Positions 17,679-27,136 of a stretch of 64,000 nucleotides of DNA are shown here, one piece after another. The notes under the pieces are model-generated. The model worked only from the letters and a program-made list of their open reading frames with translations. It was not told the origin of the DNA and did not search any database. The DNA comes from Symbiopectobacterium sp964293225. GTDB lineage: Bacteria; Pseudomonadota; Gammaproteobacteria; Enterobacterales; Enterobacteriaceae. Position 1 is the first letter of the stretch; the number at the start of each line of letters is the position of its first letter. The position numbers and the translations under genes are program-made. The stretch spans positions 5,736 to 69,735 of the forward strand of contig CAXYYB010000024.1 of NCBI GenBank assembly GCA_964293225.1. The letters are read 5' to 3'.

Positions 17679-19763
17679 CTAGGCATTGGTATAGCGCACC
17701 CGCTCCGGTAACCAGCGTTCAATCAGTGCTTTGGCATGTTCGGGATAGTGGGCGTGAAGATGGCGTGCTACGCGCTGCACTTCGGGGATCAGTGCCTGAT
17801 CGCGCAGTAAATCCGCCACTTTAAATTCGGCGCTGCCGGTTTGTCGCGTACCCAGCAGTTCGCCGGGACCGCGAATCTCTAAATCCCGTTGCGCAATAAC
17901 GAAACCGTCGTTGCTGTCGCGCATCACCTGTAAGCGCTGCTGTGCGGTTTTACTCAGCGGCGTTTTATAGAGCAACACGCAGTGAGAGGCGATGGCACCG
18001 CGTCCGACGCGACCGCGCAACTGGTGCAGTTGCGCCAAGCCCAGCCGCTCTGGGTTCTCGACGATCATCAGGCTGGCGTTAGGCACATCTACCCCCACCT
18101 CGATAACCGTGGTTGCCACCAGCAGTTGCAGTTCGCCCTGTTTGAACGCCTGCATTACCGCCTGTTTTTCTTGCGCTTTCATCCTGCCGTGTACCAGCCC
18201 AATGCGCAGGTCTGGCAGCGCGGCCTTCAGCCCTTCGCAAGTGGCTTCAGCGGCTTGTGCTTCCAGCAGGTCGGACTCTTCAATCAGCGTACAGACCCAG
18301 TAGGCTTGTCGCCCTTCTTCCCGGCAGGCGCGATCGACGCGGGTGATAATATCTTCACGGCGAGAATCGGGGATGGCGACCGTGGTCACTGGCGTTCTGC
18401 CCGGAGGCAGTTCATCGATGACTGACGTATCCAGATCGGCATAGGCGGTCATTGCCAGCGTGCGCGGGATGGGCGTTGCTGTCATGATCAACTGGTGAGG
18501 GTGAAAGCCCTGTTCCACCCCTTTTTCCCACAAGGCTAACCGTTGGTGCACACCGAAACGGTGTTGTTCATCGATAATTACCAGCGCTAGCCCACTAAAT
18601 TGCACCTGCTGCTGAAAAATGGCGTGCGTGCCCACGATCATGCTGACCTGACCATTGGCGATGGCCTCTTGTTGCGCAATACGTGCTTTGCCCTTTTGCT
18701 TGCCGGCCAACCAGCCGACCTCAATGCCAAGGGGTTCAAACCAATGACGAAAGTTGATGGCGTGTTGCTCCGCCAGTAGCTCGGTGGGTGCCATTAACGC
18801 TACCTGTTTGCCGTTAGCGATGGCGCGCAATGCCGCCATGGCGGCAACCAGCGTTTTTCCTGAGCCGACATCCCCTTGTACCAGACGCATCATGGGGAAC
18901 GGCTTCTCCAGGTCGGCTTCAATTTCATGAACTACGCGGGTTTGCGCCTGAGTCAGCGCAAACGGGAGGGCGGCCAACAACCGCGTTTTTAATGCATCCT
19001 GTGCGTGCAGTGAAAGGGCGCGATGGCGCTGTGCACCAGCGCGTACCGCCAGCATGCTTAAGTGATGGGCCAGCAGCTCTTCCATGATTAAACGCACTTG
19101 AGCCGGGTGTTTGCCGTGCTCAAGCTCACTGAGTTGCGTGCCCGCCGGGGGGCGATGCAGAGTATGTAACGCTTCAGGCAGCCCAATCATGCCGCGGCTT
19201 AGCTCTTGCGGCAGCAGCTCTTCTATCGGTTGTGCATCGAGACGTTCCAGCGCCTGAGCGGTTAATTTGCGCAGTGTGGCCTGACGAACGCCTTCCGTGG
19301 TGGGGTAAACCGGCGTCAGGGAGGCCTGTAATTCTACCGGTTGCTGTGTGTCACCCTGCACGCGGTATTCTGGGTGGATAATCTCTGCCCCGTTCTTGCC
19401 ACGTTTGATTTCACCGTAGGCGATAACGTGCTGACCGGGTGCCAGGCTATTTTTCATTGCGGCATTGAAGTTGAAGAAACGCATCGTCAGCACGCCGCTG
19501 CCATCACCGATCTGGCAGGTCAGCATGCGTTTGCGGCCAAAGACGATGTCGTTGCGCAGCACTTCACCTTCCACCGTGGCATAGATGCCGGGCAGCAGGT
19601 CGCCAATCGCGTAGAGGTGGGTGCGATCTTCATAACGTAGCGGCAGGTGCAACAGCACGTCCTGCACCGTTTCCAACCCGAGGCGCGCGAGTTTAGCCGC
19701 CTGACTGGCACCGACCCCCGTGAGGGTGTTCAACGGTTGGTTATTCAGCAGGTGGCTTTTCAT
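17679..19763 (-). CDS. recG: ATP-dependent DNA helicase RecG
   Basis: The 694-residue product has an N-terminal wedge/OB domain (about residues 50-180) and two RecA-like helicase domains. Walker A is GDVGSGKT, the Walker B box is IDEQHRFG, motif III is MTATPIPRT and motif VI is QLRGRVGRG. RecG regresses stalled replication forks and processes branched DNA. The start is ATG 19761-19763 (MKSHLLNNQPLNTLTGVG), one residue longer than E. coli. It follows trmH by 11 bases as the last gene of the gmk-rpoZ-spoT-trmH-recG series. Confidence 0.98.
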   Translation of the reverse strand: MKSHLLNNQPLNTLTGVGASQAAKLARLGLETVQDVLLHLPLRYEDRTHLYAIGDLLPGIYATVEGEVLRNDIVFGRKRMLTCQIGDGSGVLTMRFFNFNAAMKNSLAPGQHVIAYGEIKRGKNGAEIIHPEYRVQGDTQQPVELQASLTPVYPTTEGVRQATLRKLTAQALERLDAQPIEELLPQELSRGMIGLPEALHTLHRPPAGTQLSELEHGKHPAQVRLIMEELLAHHLSMLAVRAGAQRHRALSLHAQDALKTRLLAALPFALTQAQTRVVHEIEADLEKPFPMMRLVQGDVGSGKTLVAAMAALRAIANGKQVALMAPTELLAEQHAINFRHWFEPLGIEVGWLAGKQKGKARIAQQEAIANGQVSMIVGTHAIFQQQVQFSGLALVIIDEQHRFGVHQRLALWEKGVEQGFHPHQLIMTATPIPRTLAMTAYADLDTSVIDELPPGRTPVTTVAIPDSRREDIITRVDRACREEGRQAYWVCTLIEESDLLEAQAAEATCEGLKAALPDLRIGLVHGRMKAQEKQAVMQAFKQGELQLLVATTVIEVGVDVPNASLMIVENPERLGLAQLHQLRGRVGRGAIASHCVLLYKTPLSKTAQQRLQVMRDSNDGFVIAQRDLEIRGPGELLGTRQTGSAEFKVADLLRDQALIPEVQRVARHLHAHYPEHAKALIERWLPERVRYTNA

Positions 19764-19774
19764 TGGCGCTCTCG

Positions 19775-20467
19775 CTATTTGGCGGCGGATTGCATGGCCG
19801 CCCACCACTCGGCGTCGGCAACGATCTGGCCCTGATTGTCGATCTGCGGGCGAGGGAGTTTTTTCCGTGTCGCTACGCGCGCCAGCACCGGATAACCCCC
19901 TTCGAACAGCAAGCGCTGTTGCTCATCGTCATCAAGCATGCCCACTTCTCGTTGGTACATACCCGCATTTTGACGTTGGCGCTGGGCTTCGTAAAGGATC
20001 AGCGCCGAGGCGACCGACACGTTCAGGGATTGCACCATACCGATCATCGGAATGATGATGTCCTGATCGGCCAGCGCGAGCGCTTCCTGCGTGATGCCGG
20101 TTTTTTCCTGACCGAGCAGAATGCAGGTCGGCCGCGTGTAATCGACTTCACGAAAATCGACTGCCTTGGTAGACAGGTTGGTCGCGAGAATCTGCATGCC
20201 TTGTGTTTTTAACTGCGACACGGCATCGGCAATGGTGCGGTGTGTTTTGACCTGTACCCAGCTGTTGCTGCCTGCCGCTGATGACACCAATGTACGCATA
20301 CGGCTGGTGGGCCAAACGGCGTGGACTTCGTGCACACCAACGGCATCGGCGGTTCGAATCACAGCGGAAATATTGTGGGGTTTGTGCACCTGCTCCATAC
20401 ACACCGTCAAATCGGGTTGACGGCTGGTCAGCATCTCTTGGATGCGGGCGTAGCGTTCTGGTGTCAT
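19775..20467 (-). CDS. trmH: tRNA (guanosine-18-2'-O)-methyltransferase
   Basis: The 230-residue product is a SPOUT-class methyltransferase (SpoU). The three conserved motifs are visible: NISAVIRTADAVGVHEVHAV (motif 1), ILLGQEKTGIT (motif 2) and IPMIGMVQSLNVSVASALIL (motif 3), which together form the trefoil-knot SAM site. It methylates G18 of tRNAs. Size matches E. coli TrmH (229). It lies 76 bases after spoT in the same direction. Confidence 0.97.
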   Translation of the reverse strand: MTPERYARIQEMLTSRQPDLTVCMEQVHKPHNISAVIRTADAVGVHEVHAVWPTSRMRTLVSSAAGSNSWVQVKTHRTIADAVSQLKTQGMQILATNLSTKAVDFREVDYTRPTCILLGQEKTGITQEALALADQDIIIPMIGMVQSLNVSVASALILYEAQRQRQNAGMYQREVGMLDDDEQQRLLFEGGYPVLARVATRKKLPRPQIDNQGQIVADAEWWAAMQSAAK

Positions 20468-20543
20468 ACGATGTCTCTTGCGTTACCCCGGTGGTGCCAT
20501 GTGCACCACCGGGATCGTCAGGGCTATCAGGATACGGTGGCGA

Positions 20544-22646
20544 TCAGTTGCGATTACGGGTCACTTTGATGACATCCGGCATCACGCGGATTTTACGCAT
20601 GACGTTAGCCAGATGTACCCGATCGCGCGTGGTTAAACGGATAAACGCGCTATACACGCGGCCATCCCGCTCTTCCGTATTGATGCTTTGAATATTGGAG
20701 TTGGCGGCATTAATCGCTGCGGTCAGATTGGCCAATGCCCCCTGATGGTTGAACATGTCGACTTTAATCTCAGCGATAAACTCTTGTTCGGTAACCTTAT
20801 CCCACTCGACCGCCATGAATTTTTCTGGTTCTTTTTGGTAGCCGCGAATATTTCGACAAGATTCATGATGGACCACCAGACCTTTACCGGGGCTGACATG
20901 TGCCACGATAGGGTCACCGGGGATCGGGCGGCAGCATTTGGCGAACGTGATCAATACGCCGTCTGCACCTTTGATTGGCAGCTTGCGCAAACCGGTGTGC
21001 TCTTGCTGTAACGGCTGCTCATCCAACAGGTTTTTCGCCACCACGATGCTCATGGCGTTACCGAGGCCAATCTCTGCCAGCAGATCGTCCAGTGAGGTGA
21101 GTTTCATGCGATCCAACTCAAGCTGGATGCTGGTTTGCGGAATATCGCTGAGTTTTCGGCCATTACCCAACGCGTGGTTCAATAATCGACGTCCCAGGCT
21201 CACCGAATCATCACGCTTGAGGTTTTTCAGCATTTGGCGAATCTTGGCGCGAGCGCGCGAACTGACGACAAAGTTTAACCATGCCGCATTGGGGCGAGCA
21301 CCAGGGGCGGTAATAATTTCCACCGTTTGCCCACTGCTCAGCGATTGAGAGAGCGGGTAGGGCTGTCTGTCGACACGTGCGCCGACGCAGGCATGCCCGA
21401 TATCTGTATGTACCGCGTAGGCAAAATCGACCGGTGTCGCGCCTGCCGGCAACTCGATGATGCGCCCTTCCGGAGTGAACACATACATTTCATCGGGGAA
21501 CAGATCGGATTTAACGCTCTCGATAAACTCGAACGAACTGCCCGCACTTTGTTGCAGCTCCAGCAGACTCTGCATCCAACGCTGAGCGCGAACCTGCGCC
21601 GTGGTGCTGCTTTCACCTTCTTTGTAAGCCCAATGCGCCGCCACACCCATCTCGGCCATCTGGTCCATGTCTTCGGTGCGGATCTGTACTTCGACCGGCA
21701 CACCGTGCGGCCCAATCAACGAGGTATGCAGCGACTGGTAGCCGTTCGCTTTCGGAATGGCGATGTAATCTTTGACGCGGCCGGGACGCGGTTTATATAG
21801 ACTGTGCACTTGTCCGAGCACGCGGTAGCAGGTATCCAGCTCTTTGACGATCACCCGAAACGCGTAGATATCCATGATGGAATGGAAACGCTGTTCTTTC
21901 AGGTGCATCTTGCAGTAGATGGAATAGAGGTGCTTTTCGCGTCCGCTGACGCGACAGGGAATGCCCGCTTCGGTCAACCGCCCTTCGATTTCGGAAAGGA
22001 TTTTTTGGATCATTTCCTTGCGGTTGCCGCGTGCGGCTTTGACCACTTCCTTGATCACCCGATAACGGTTTGGATATAACGCCTCAAAACCCAGCTCTTC
22101 CAACTCGGTTTTCAGATGATGAATACCCAAACGGTGCGCCAGCGGGCTGTAAATTTCCAGCGTTTCACGCGCAATGCGGCGACGTTTATCAGGACGCAGC
22201 GAGCCCAGCGTGCGCATGTTATGCGTGCGGTCAGCCAGTTTGATGAGGATGACGCGGATGTCCTGCACCATCGCCATAATCATCTTGCGGAAGTTCTCAG
22301 CCTGCGCTTCTTTCTTATCGCGGAATTTCAGCTTGTCCAGTTTCGAGACGCCATCGACCAGTTCGGCGACGCTCTTGCCGAATTGTTGTTCAATATCCTG
22401 GTAGGTGGTGGGGGTATCTTCGATAGTGTCATGCAACAGCGCAGCCATCAGCGTCTCATAGTCAAGACGCATCTCCGCCAAAATACCGGCAACGGCGACG
22501 GGGTGGGTGATGTAAGGTTCACCGCTGGAGCGAGTCTGCCCCTCGTGAGCATCACGTGCAACAATATAAGCCTGCTGAAGGCGCTTGATCTGGTCTTCCG
22601 GCAGATAGCGCTGTATCAGCAGATTGAGGCTTTCGAAGATATACAA
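20544..22646 (-). CDS. spoT: Bifunctional (p)ppGpp synthase/hydrolase SpoT
   Basis: The 700-residue product contains the HD hydrolase domain (LLHDTIEDT near residue 70 and ADRTHNMRTL), the RelA-type synthetase region (YQSLHTSLIGPHG), a TGS domain (VFTPEGRIIELPAGATPVDFAYA) and a C-terminal ACT domain (MFNHQGALANLTAAIN). It is the enzyme that degrades the alarmone and makes it under carbon, fatty-acid or iron stress. Length nearly equals E. coli SpoT (702). It follows rpoZ by 18 bases. Confidence 0.98.
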   Translation of the reverse strand: MYIFESLNLLIQRYLPEDQIKRLQQAYIVARDAHEGQTRSSGEPYITHPVAVAGILAEMRLDYETLMAALLHDTIEDTPTTYQDIEQQFGKSVAELVDGVSKLDKLKFRDKKEAQAENFRKMIMAMVQDIRVILIKLADRTHNMRTLGSLRPDKRRRIARETLEIYSPLAHRLGIHHLKTELEELGFEALYPNRYRVIKEVVKAARGNRKEMIQKILSEIEGRLTEAGIPCRVSGREKHLYSIYCKMHLKEQRFHSIMDIYAFRVIVKELDTCYRVLGQVHSLYKPRPGRVKDYIAIPKANGYQSLHTSLIGPHGVPVEVQIRTEDMDQMAEMGVAAHWAYKEGESSTTAQVRAQRWMQSLLELQQSAGSSFEFIESVKSDLFPDEMYVFTPEGRIIELPAGATPVDFAYAVHTDIGHACVGARVDRQPYPLSQSLSSGQTVEIITAPGARPNAAWLNFVVSSRARAKIRQMLKNLKRDDSVSLGRRLLNHALGNGRKLSDIPQTSIQLELDRMKLTSLDDLLAEIGLGNAMSIVVAKNLLDEQPLQQEHTGLRKLPIKGADGVLITFAKCCRPIPGDPIVAHVSPGKGLVVHHESCRNIRGYQKEPEKFMAVEWDKVTEQEFIAEIKVDMFNHQGALANLTAAINAANSNIQSINTEERDGRVYSAFIRLTTRDRVHLANVMRKIRVMPDVIKVTRNRN

Positions 22647-22664
22647 GGGCGACCCGTAGTGAGA

Positions 22665-22940
22665 TTAACGACGACCTTCAGCAATTGCGGTGACCGCTTG
22701 GATCTCTGCGGCTTCTTGCTCTTGCTGTTCCTGACGCTCACGCACATCCAGAATCTGGTTGTTGATCAGGCCTTCTTCGATTTCGCGCAGCGCGATCACG
22801 GTGTATTTGTCGTTCTCTTCAGGGACCAGCGGATCTTTTCCGCCTGCTTGCATCTGGCGGGCGCGGCGAGCAGCGACCAACACCAGGTCAAAACGGTTAC
22901 CAATTTTCTCAACAGCGTCTTGAACAGTTACGCGTGCCAT
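22665..22940 (-). CDS. rpoZ: RNA polymerase omega subunit
   Basis: The 91-residue product MARVTVQDAVEKIGNRFDLV... is the omega subunit, identical in length to that of E. coli. It binds the beta-prime subunit, helps polymerase assembly and contributes to one of the ppGpp sites, which makes its operon with spoT meaningful. The ATG is preceded by GTGGAG. The C-terminal tail (QEQQEQEAAEIQAVTAIAEG) is rich in Gln and Glu as usual. Confidence 0.98.
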   Translation of the reverse strand: MARVTVQDAVEKIGNRFDLVLVAARRARQMQAGGKDPLVPEENDKYTVIALREIEEGLINNQILDVRERQEQQEQEAAEIQAVTAIAEGRR

Positions 22941-22993
22941 AATGTGCTACTCCACAGGAAATAAAATGACTGCGCATCATACTGAAAGTGATG

Positions 22994-23617
22994 TCAGTCT
23001 GCCAATAGTTTGGTGATTAATGCATCATGCCGCAATGCCTGCCGGCTCAGCAATAGGCGTTCAGCACGGATGATGGTTTTCAGATCGGACAGCGCCAGAT
23101 CGAAATCATCGTTGACGATCAGATAATCGTATTCCGCGTAGTGTGTCATTTCAGCCACTGCTTGCGCCATACGTCGTGCAATCACCTCATCGCTGTCCTG
23201 GCCACGTCCACGCAGACGGCGCCCTAATTCTTCTTTGGACGGTGGCAGAATAAAGATACTGCGCGCCTGTGGCATCCGGCGGCGGATTTGCTCTGCACCC
23301 TGCCAATCGATATCCAAAAAAATATCTACGCCGGTTGCCAGCACCTGCTCAATGGCGGCTTTGGACGTACCGTAGTAATTGCCAAACACTTCGGCGTACT
23401 CAAGGAAAGCATCTTCCTGAATCATACGCTTAAATTCATCCACAGAAACGAAGAAATAGTGTTCTGCGTGGTTTTCCCCCGGGCGTTTGGCGCGGGTGGT
23501 GTGGGAAATCGACACCTGGGTGTCATACAACGGCTGCGTTTTCAGTAACGCATTTATTAAACTGGATTTTCCCGCGCCGCTAGGAGCGGAAACAATGTAT
23601 AACGTGCCTTGAGCCAT
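22994..23617 (-). CDS. gmk: Guanylate kinase
   Basis: The 207-residue product phosphorylates GMP to GDP. The P-loop SAPSGAGKSSL stands at residues 9-19, the GMP-binding region includes SHTTRAKRPGENHAEHYFF, and FLDIDWQGAEQIR follows. The start at ATG 23615-23617 gives the E. coli length; the open frame extending to 23728 shows no similarity. First gene of the run toward spoT and recG. Confidence 0.98.
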   Translation of the reverse strand: MAQGTLYIVSAPSGAGKSSLINALLKTQPLYDTQVSISHTTRAKRPGENHAEHYFFVSVDEFKRMIQEDAFLEYAEVFGNYYGTSKAAIEQVLATGVDIFLDIDWQGAEQIRRRMPQARSIFILPPSKEELGRRLRGRGQDSDEVIARRMAQAVAEMTHYAEYDYLIVNDDFDLALSDLKTIIRAERLLLSRQALRHDALITKLLAD

Positions 23618-23869
23618 AGTGATGAACGTAATATATCGTGAATGTGATGGAATCGGTTGACTGTCGCGCTTGTGCGAATTTTGCATTATACACGCACTCA
23701 TCTTTACCGTCGCGTTACCTGATGGCACATCGTGTAATGACCTAGTCCGTGATCGTTTTCGATAGTCTGCTTAAATTTTCAGGTGTTCAGCATTTTTCGC
23801 GCGTTTTTTGGTTTCTGAGGCGTTTTGGTGTGTGCAAGCATAACGGCAGAAACGTACAAGGATGCGCTT

Positions 23870-24193
23870 ATGAGACAATTTGTTCTCCAATACGGCACCG
23901 TGCTGTTTTTTCTGGTGCTGTTGCAATCATTGACGATGTTGGTGCGAATATCGATAACTGACCCCAGCGTGCGAGCCGTGACGCATGTGGCTCAGGAAAA
24001 GCGTTTTTCAGTGTGCTGGGATCGATACTCCTGGTGGCATCGGCTGGAAAGAAGGCTTGATTCCGCGCCTGGCACGACAAAGAAGCCCATACCTCACCAA
24101 CACTCTTTTCAAATGGTGAAAATAATAACGCGCTGGATTAAGCAAGGAACGAAAACTATCCGCTGCATTCATAAAATATCATTGCAACGATAA
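23870..24193 (+). CDS. Unrecognised small protein with one hydrophobic segment
   Basis: The 107-codon ORF begins ATG 23870 with AAGGA eight bases upstream. Residues 6-26 (LQYGTVLFFLVLLQSLTMLV) form a likely signal anchor; the rest is basic and rich in Trp, His and Arg, ending IKQGTKTIRCIHKISLQR, with no clear domain. It lies alone between gmk and eptB, where E. coli carries other genes. Codon use is not clearly typical of the neighbours. It may be a genuine small membrane protein or a chance frame; a remnant is also possible. Confidence 0.35.
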   Translation: MRQFVLQYGTVLFFLVLLQSLTMLVRISITDPSVRAVTHVAQEKRFSVCWDRYSWWHRLERRLDSAPGTTKKPIPHQHSFQMVKIITRWIKQGTKTIRCIHKISLQR

Positions 24194-24408
24194 AGGGCTA
24201 TACCTGGTCTTATCTTATCGCTGGTGTAGCGTGTTATGCGCTAACCAGCGTGTATAATAAAAACATTAGCGGTATTTACGTTTAACAATGACGCGTTTGT
24301 GAAAACTAAGGTAAGTGTTAAAAAAGTATATTATTCATGAACTCATCAATTATTTCTGTGTCCTAATTCTTTTAAAGAAGCCTTGGTTTATGTTGGAGCC
24401 ACTGTAAG

Positions 24409-26088
24409 ATGTCGGTGATTACCTCTTTTTCGCAGTCTGCTTTGTCGTTATTTCTCGCCGTGTATATTGGTTTGTTTCTCAACGTCTCTGTCTATTACCG
24501 TCGCTTTGATGATATCGCTTCCCCTTCTGGATCCACCCTTGCCAAATTTCTGCCCGCGCTGATTGAGTTATCGCTCAGCGTGCTGTTCACCTTTTTCCTG
24601 ATGCGGTTGATCTCACTGGGTGGGCGTTATTTCTACCGGCTTATAGCCTCACTATTAGTATTGATTTCTGTTGCTGCCAGTTACTACATGACGTTTTTTA
24701 ATGTGGTTATTGGCTACGGAATCATTGCAGCGGTGATGACCACGGATATTGATTTGTCAAAGGAGGTGATCGGCTGGCAATTTATGGCCTGGACGCTTTG
24801 CGTCAGCGCGATACCTTTGGCTTTAATCTGGAAAGCTGATTTGCGCAATACCCTTATCGAACAATTAAAAACGCCTGGGAAACGTATAAAACCTCTGGCT
24901 ATCCTGCTTGCTGTCGTCGCGCTGGTATGGGGCACTATGGAATATATGGGAGCCGAGCAAAAGCGCATGGAAAAACGAACCAACATCGATTTGCCCAGCT
25001 ATGGTGGTGTTATTGCGCACTCGTATTTGCCGTCAAACTGGATCTCGGCTTTGGGGCTGTTCGCTTACACGCAATATGATGAAAGCCAGGATGCGGCGGA
25101 GTTGTTTGACCCCGCGAAAAATTTTACCTACGTTGCTCCTGCTGGCATTGAAGATACCTATGTGGTTTTTATTCTGGGGGAAACTGCCCGCTGGGATCAT
25201 ATGGGACTGCTAGGCTATCAGCGTGATACCACTCCGCAACTGTCAAAAGAGCGCAATCTGGTGGCGTTCCGCGGTCAATCTTGTGATACCTCAACCAAAC
25301 TGTCCATGCGCTGCATGTTCGTGCGTGAAGGCGGGGCTGAAAACAACCCGCAACGTACGTTGAAAGAACAAAATATTTTCAATGTGCTGCGTTCTTTAGG
25401 ATTCACTTCAGAACTGTTCGCGATGCAAAGCGAGGTCTGGTTCTATAACAGCATTAATGCCAACAACTATTCATTTCGCGAAATGATTGCTTCTGAAGAG
25501 CACAATGAAGGCAAATCTGTCGACGACATGTTATTGGTCGACGAGGTGAAGGGGTCATTAGCGCGCTATCCCAAGGGTAAGCATTTGATCGTGCTGCACA
25601 CCAAAGGCTCTCACTATCTCTATTCCATGCGCTACCCGCGCAGTTATGCGCGCTATCAGCCTGAATGTATGGGCGTGGATGCATCTTGCTCGCGTGAACA
25701 GCTTATTAACGCGTTTGATAACAGCGTATTGTACACCGACACCTTTATTAAAAATGTGTTGGATCAGGTACGTGACAAGAAAGCGCTGGTGTTTTATGCC
25801 TCAGACCACGGTGAGTCGATTGATGAAAACTACCACTTGCACGGCACGCCGCGTGATGTTGCGCCGCCGGAACAGTTCCGCTCACCCATGCTGGTCTGGG
25901 CGTCAGACAAGTTTCTGGCACAACCGCAAAATACGCAACTGTTTGAACAGTTGAAAGCGCAGCAGCGGGTAGGTGCGACACACCGCCATGAGGCGTTGTT
26001 TGATTCCATATTGGGCTGTCTGGGCTATCATTCGACCGACGGTGGCATCAACGCCCGTAATAACTGGTGTGCGTTACCGTCGCGTTGA
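24409..26088 (+). CDS. eptB: Kdo2-lipid A phosphoethanolamine 7''-transferase EptB
   Basis: The 559-residue product has five N-terminal membrane helices (about residues 10-190) and a periplasmic alkaline-phosphatase-like catalytic domain. The active-site motifs are visible: ILGETARWDHMG (metal Glu), SCDTSTKLSMRCMF (nucleophile Thr), LHTKGSH and YASDHGES with HLHGTP. It follows E. coli EptB over its length; that enzyme adds phosphoethanolamine to the outer Kdo residue of lipopolysaccharide, lowering negative charge and affecting resistance to cationic peptides. As in E. coli it is next to the proK tRNA gene. The upstream 215 bp (24194-24408) are AT-rich and show no other gene. Confidence 0.94.
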   Translation: MSVITSFSQSALSLFLAVYIGLFLNVSVYYRRFDDIASPSGSTLAKFLPALIELSLSVLFTFFLMRLISLGGRYFYRLIASLLVLISVAASYYMTFFNVVIGYGIIAAVMTTDIDLSKEVIGWQFMAWTLCVSAIPLALIWKADLRNTLIEQLKTPGKRIKPLAILLAVVALVWGTMEYMGAEQKRMEKRTNIDLPSYGGVIAHSYLPSNWISALGLFAYTQYDESQDAAELFDPAKNFTYVAPAGIEDTYVVFILGETARWDHMGLLGYQRDTTPQLSKERNLVAFRGQSCDTSTKLSMRCMFVREGGAENNPQRTLKEQNIFNVLRSLGFTSELFAMQSEVWFYNSINANNYSFREMIASEEHNEGKSVDDMLLVDEVKGSLARYPKGKHLIVLHTKGSHYLYSMRYPRSYARYQPECMGVDASCSREQLINAFDNSVLYTDTFIKNVLDQVRDKKALVFYASDHGESIDENYHLHGTPRDVAPPEQFRSPMLVWASDKFLAQPQNTQLFEQLKAQQRVGATHRHEALFDSILGCLGYHSTDGGINARNNWCALPSR

Positions 26089-26153
26089 TGAGGTTGGGGC
26101 TGTGCGTTTTCGCGTCAACTGCGCGCCGAGCGTGCTCTTTTATCAAAAAGGGA

Positions 26154-26182
26154 TTGACGCTTTTTGGAGGGCGCAGTAAGAT
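26154..26182 (+). promoter_or_regulatory. Promoter of the tRNA-Pro gene
   Basis: TTGACG (26154-26159) and TAAGAT (26177-26182) are spaced by 17 bp and followed by a GC-rich discriminator (GCGCCCC), the pattern of stringently controlled stable-RNA promoters. Confidence 0.85.
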
Positions 26183-26194
26183 GCGCCCCGCATT

Positions 26195-26271
26195 CGGCGA
26201 GTAGCGCAGCCTGGTAGCGCAACACGTTCGGGACGTGTGGGTCGGAGGTTCAAATCCTCTCTCGCCGACCA
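26195..26271 (+). tRNA. proK: tRNA-Pro (anticodon CGG)
   Basis: The 77-base gene folds as a cloverleaf: acceptor CGGCGAG paired with CTCGCCG, D-arm GCGCAGCCTGGTAGCGC, anticodon arm ACACG-TTCGGGA-CGTGT with anticodon CGG, T-arm TCGGAGGTTCAAATCCTC, discriminator A and encoded CCA. It matches E. coli proK and shares its eptB neighbour. Confidence 0.98.
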
Positions 26272-26315
26272 AATTCCCTCCGTTTTGCCTGATACCTTTC
26301 AGGTGGAACGATAAG

Positions 26316-26349
26316 AAAACGGTAGATGACATCATCTGCCGTTTTTTTT
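26316..26349 (+). terminator. Terminator of the tRNA-Pro gene
   Basis: AAACGGTAGATG-ACAT-CATCTGCCGTTT followed by eight T residues, 45 bases after the tRNA. Confidence 0.85.
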
Positions 26350-26584
26350 CGCCTGCTATTTTGTTCAAAAGGTTCTGTTTGCTTTTTTTGTACAATCTAT
26401 TATTGCATTATTCATTTTTATAGAAAACAAAACCCTATCAAAAAGCATAATGAAATATATTTCATAAACTCTTGATAATACTTTCCTTGGTTCTTTGTTC
26501 GGGTATTTCACTGATTTACACGCAAGACGGCAACTGACATTTTACGCTCTGTCTTTGGGATGTTACATATCATAAATGGAGCGT

Positions 26585-27121
26585 ATGAAAGTGAATATCA
26601 ATAAAAAGTTGTTGGCATTATCTATGGTATTGGCGACAATGAGCGGTTGTGTTATCGCTAAGGCAGATATGCATACCATCAGTTTGGGCTATTCTCATGG
26701 AAAAGTGACTGATTTTAAAAATATCCGCGGTGTCACAGCGAAATATCATTATCAGCCCGATGGTTCATTAGGTTTTATCAGCTCGCTAACCTATATGGAT
26801 GGTGATAAAAAAATCAGTGATCATGAAGGCTCAGGGAAAATAAATCTGCAGTATTATGCGCTGCTGGTGGGTCCCTCCTTTCACGTTAACGAATTTGTGA
26901 GCCTGTATGGCTTAGCAGGGGCGTTACATTTGAAAGCCAAGGGATACGACGTTACTGGAAATTATGAATCTCATAAACTCAGCGCAAATACTTTTGCCTA
27001 TGGTGCTGGTGTCCAGATCGCGCCAGCGGCAAATTGGACAATCGATGTTGGCTATGAAGGCGCAACCTTTAAAGATACGAAACTCAACGGATTCAATATC
27101 GGCCTTGGCTATCGCTTCTGA
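26585..27121 (+). CDS. Ail/OmpX/Lom-type outer-membrane protein
   Basis: The 178-residue product has a signal peptide (MKVNINKKLLALSMVLATMS... with cleavage likely after AKA) and an eight-strand beta-barrel pattern: alternating residues, repeated Gly/Tyr turns, and a C-terminal GFNIGLGYRF ending in aromatic Phe, recognised by the Bam complex. This is the OmpX/Ail family, whose members give serum resistance or adhesion in several enterobacteria. An ATG nine bases upstream (26576) is an alternative start; GGAG lies close to both. The gene and its 250-bp upstream region are clearly more AT-rich than neighbours and lie directly after a tRNA gene, suggesting acquisition. A terminator hairpin follows at 27139-27160. 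Confidence 0.8.
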   Translation: MKVNINKKLLALSMVLATMSGCVIAKADMHTISLGYSHGKVTDFKNIRGVTAKYHYQPDGSLGFISSLTYMDGDKKISDHEGSGKINLQYYALLVGPSFHVNEFVSLYGLAGALHLKAKGYDVTGNYESHKLSANTFAYGAGVQIAPAANWTIDVGYEGATFKDTKLNGFNIGLGYRF

Positions 27122-27136
27122 TCCTGAATAGCGTGA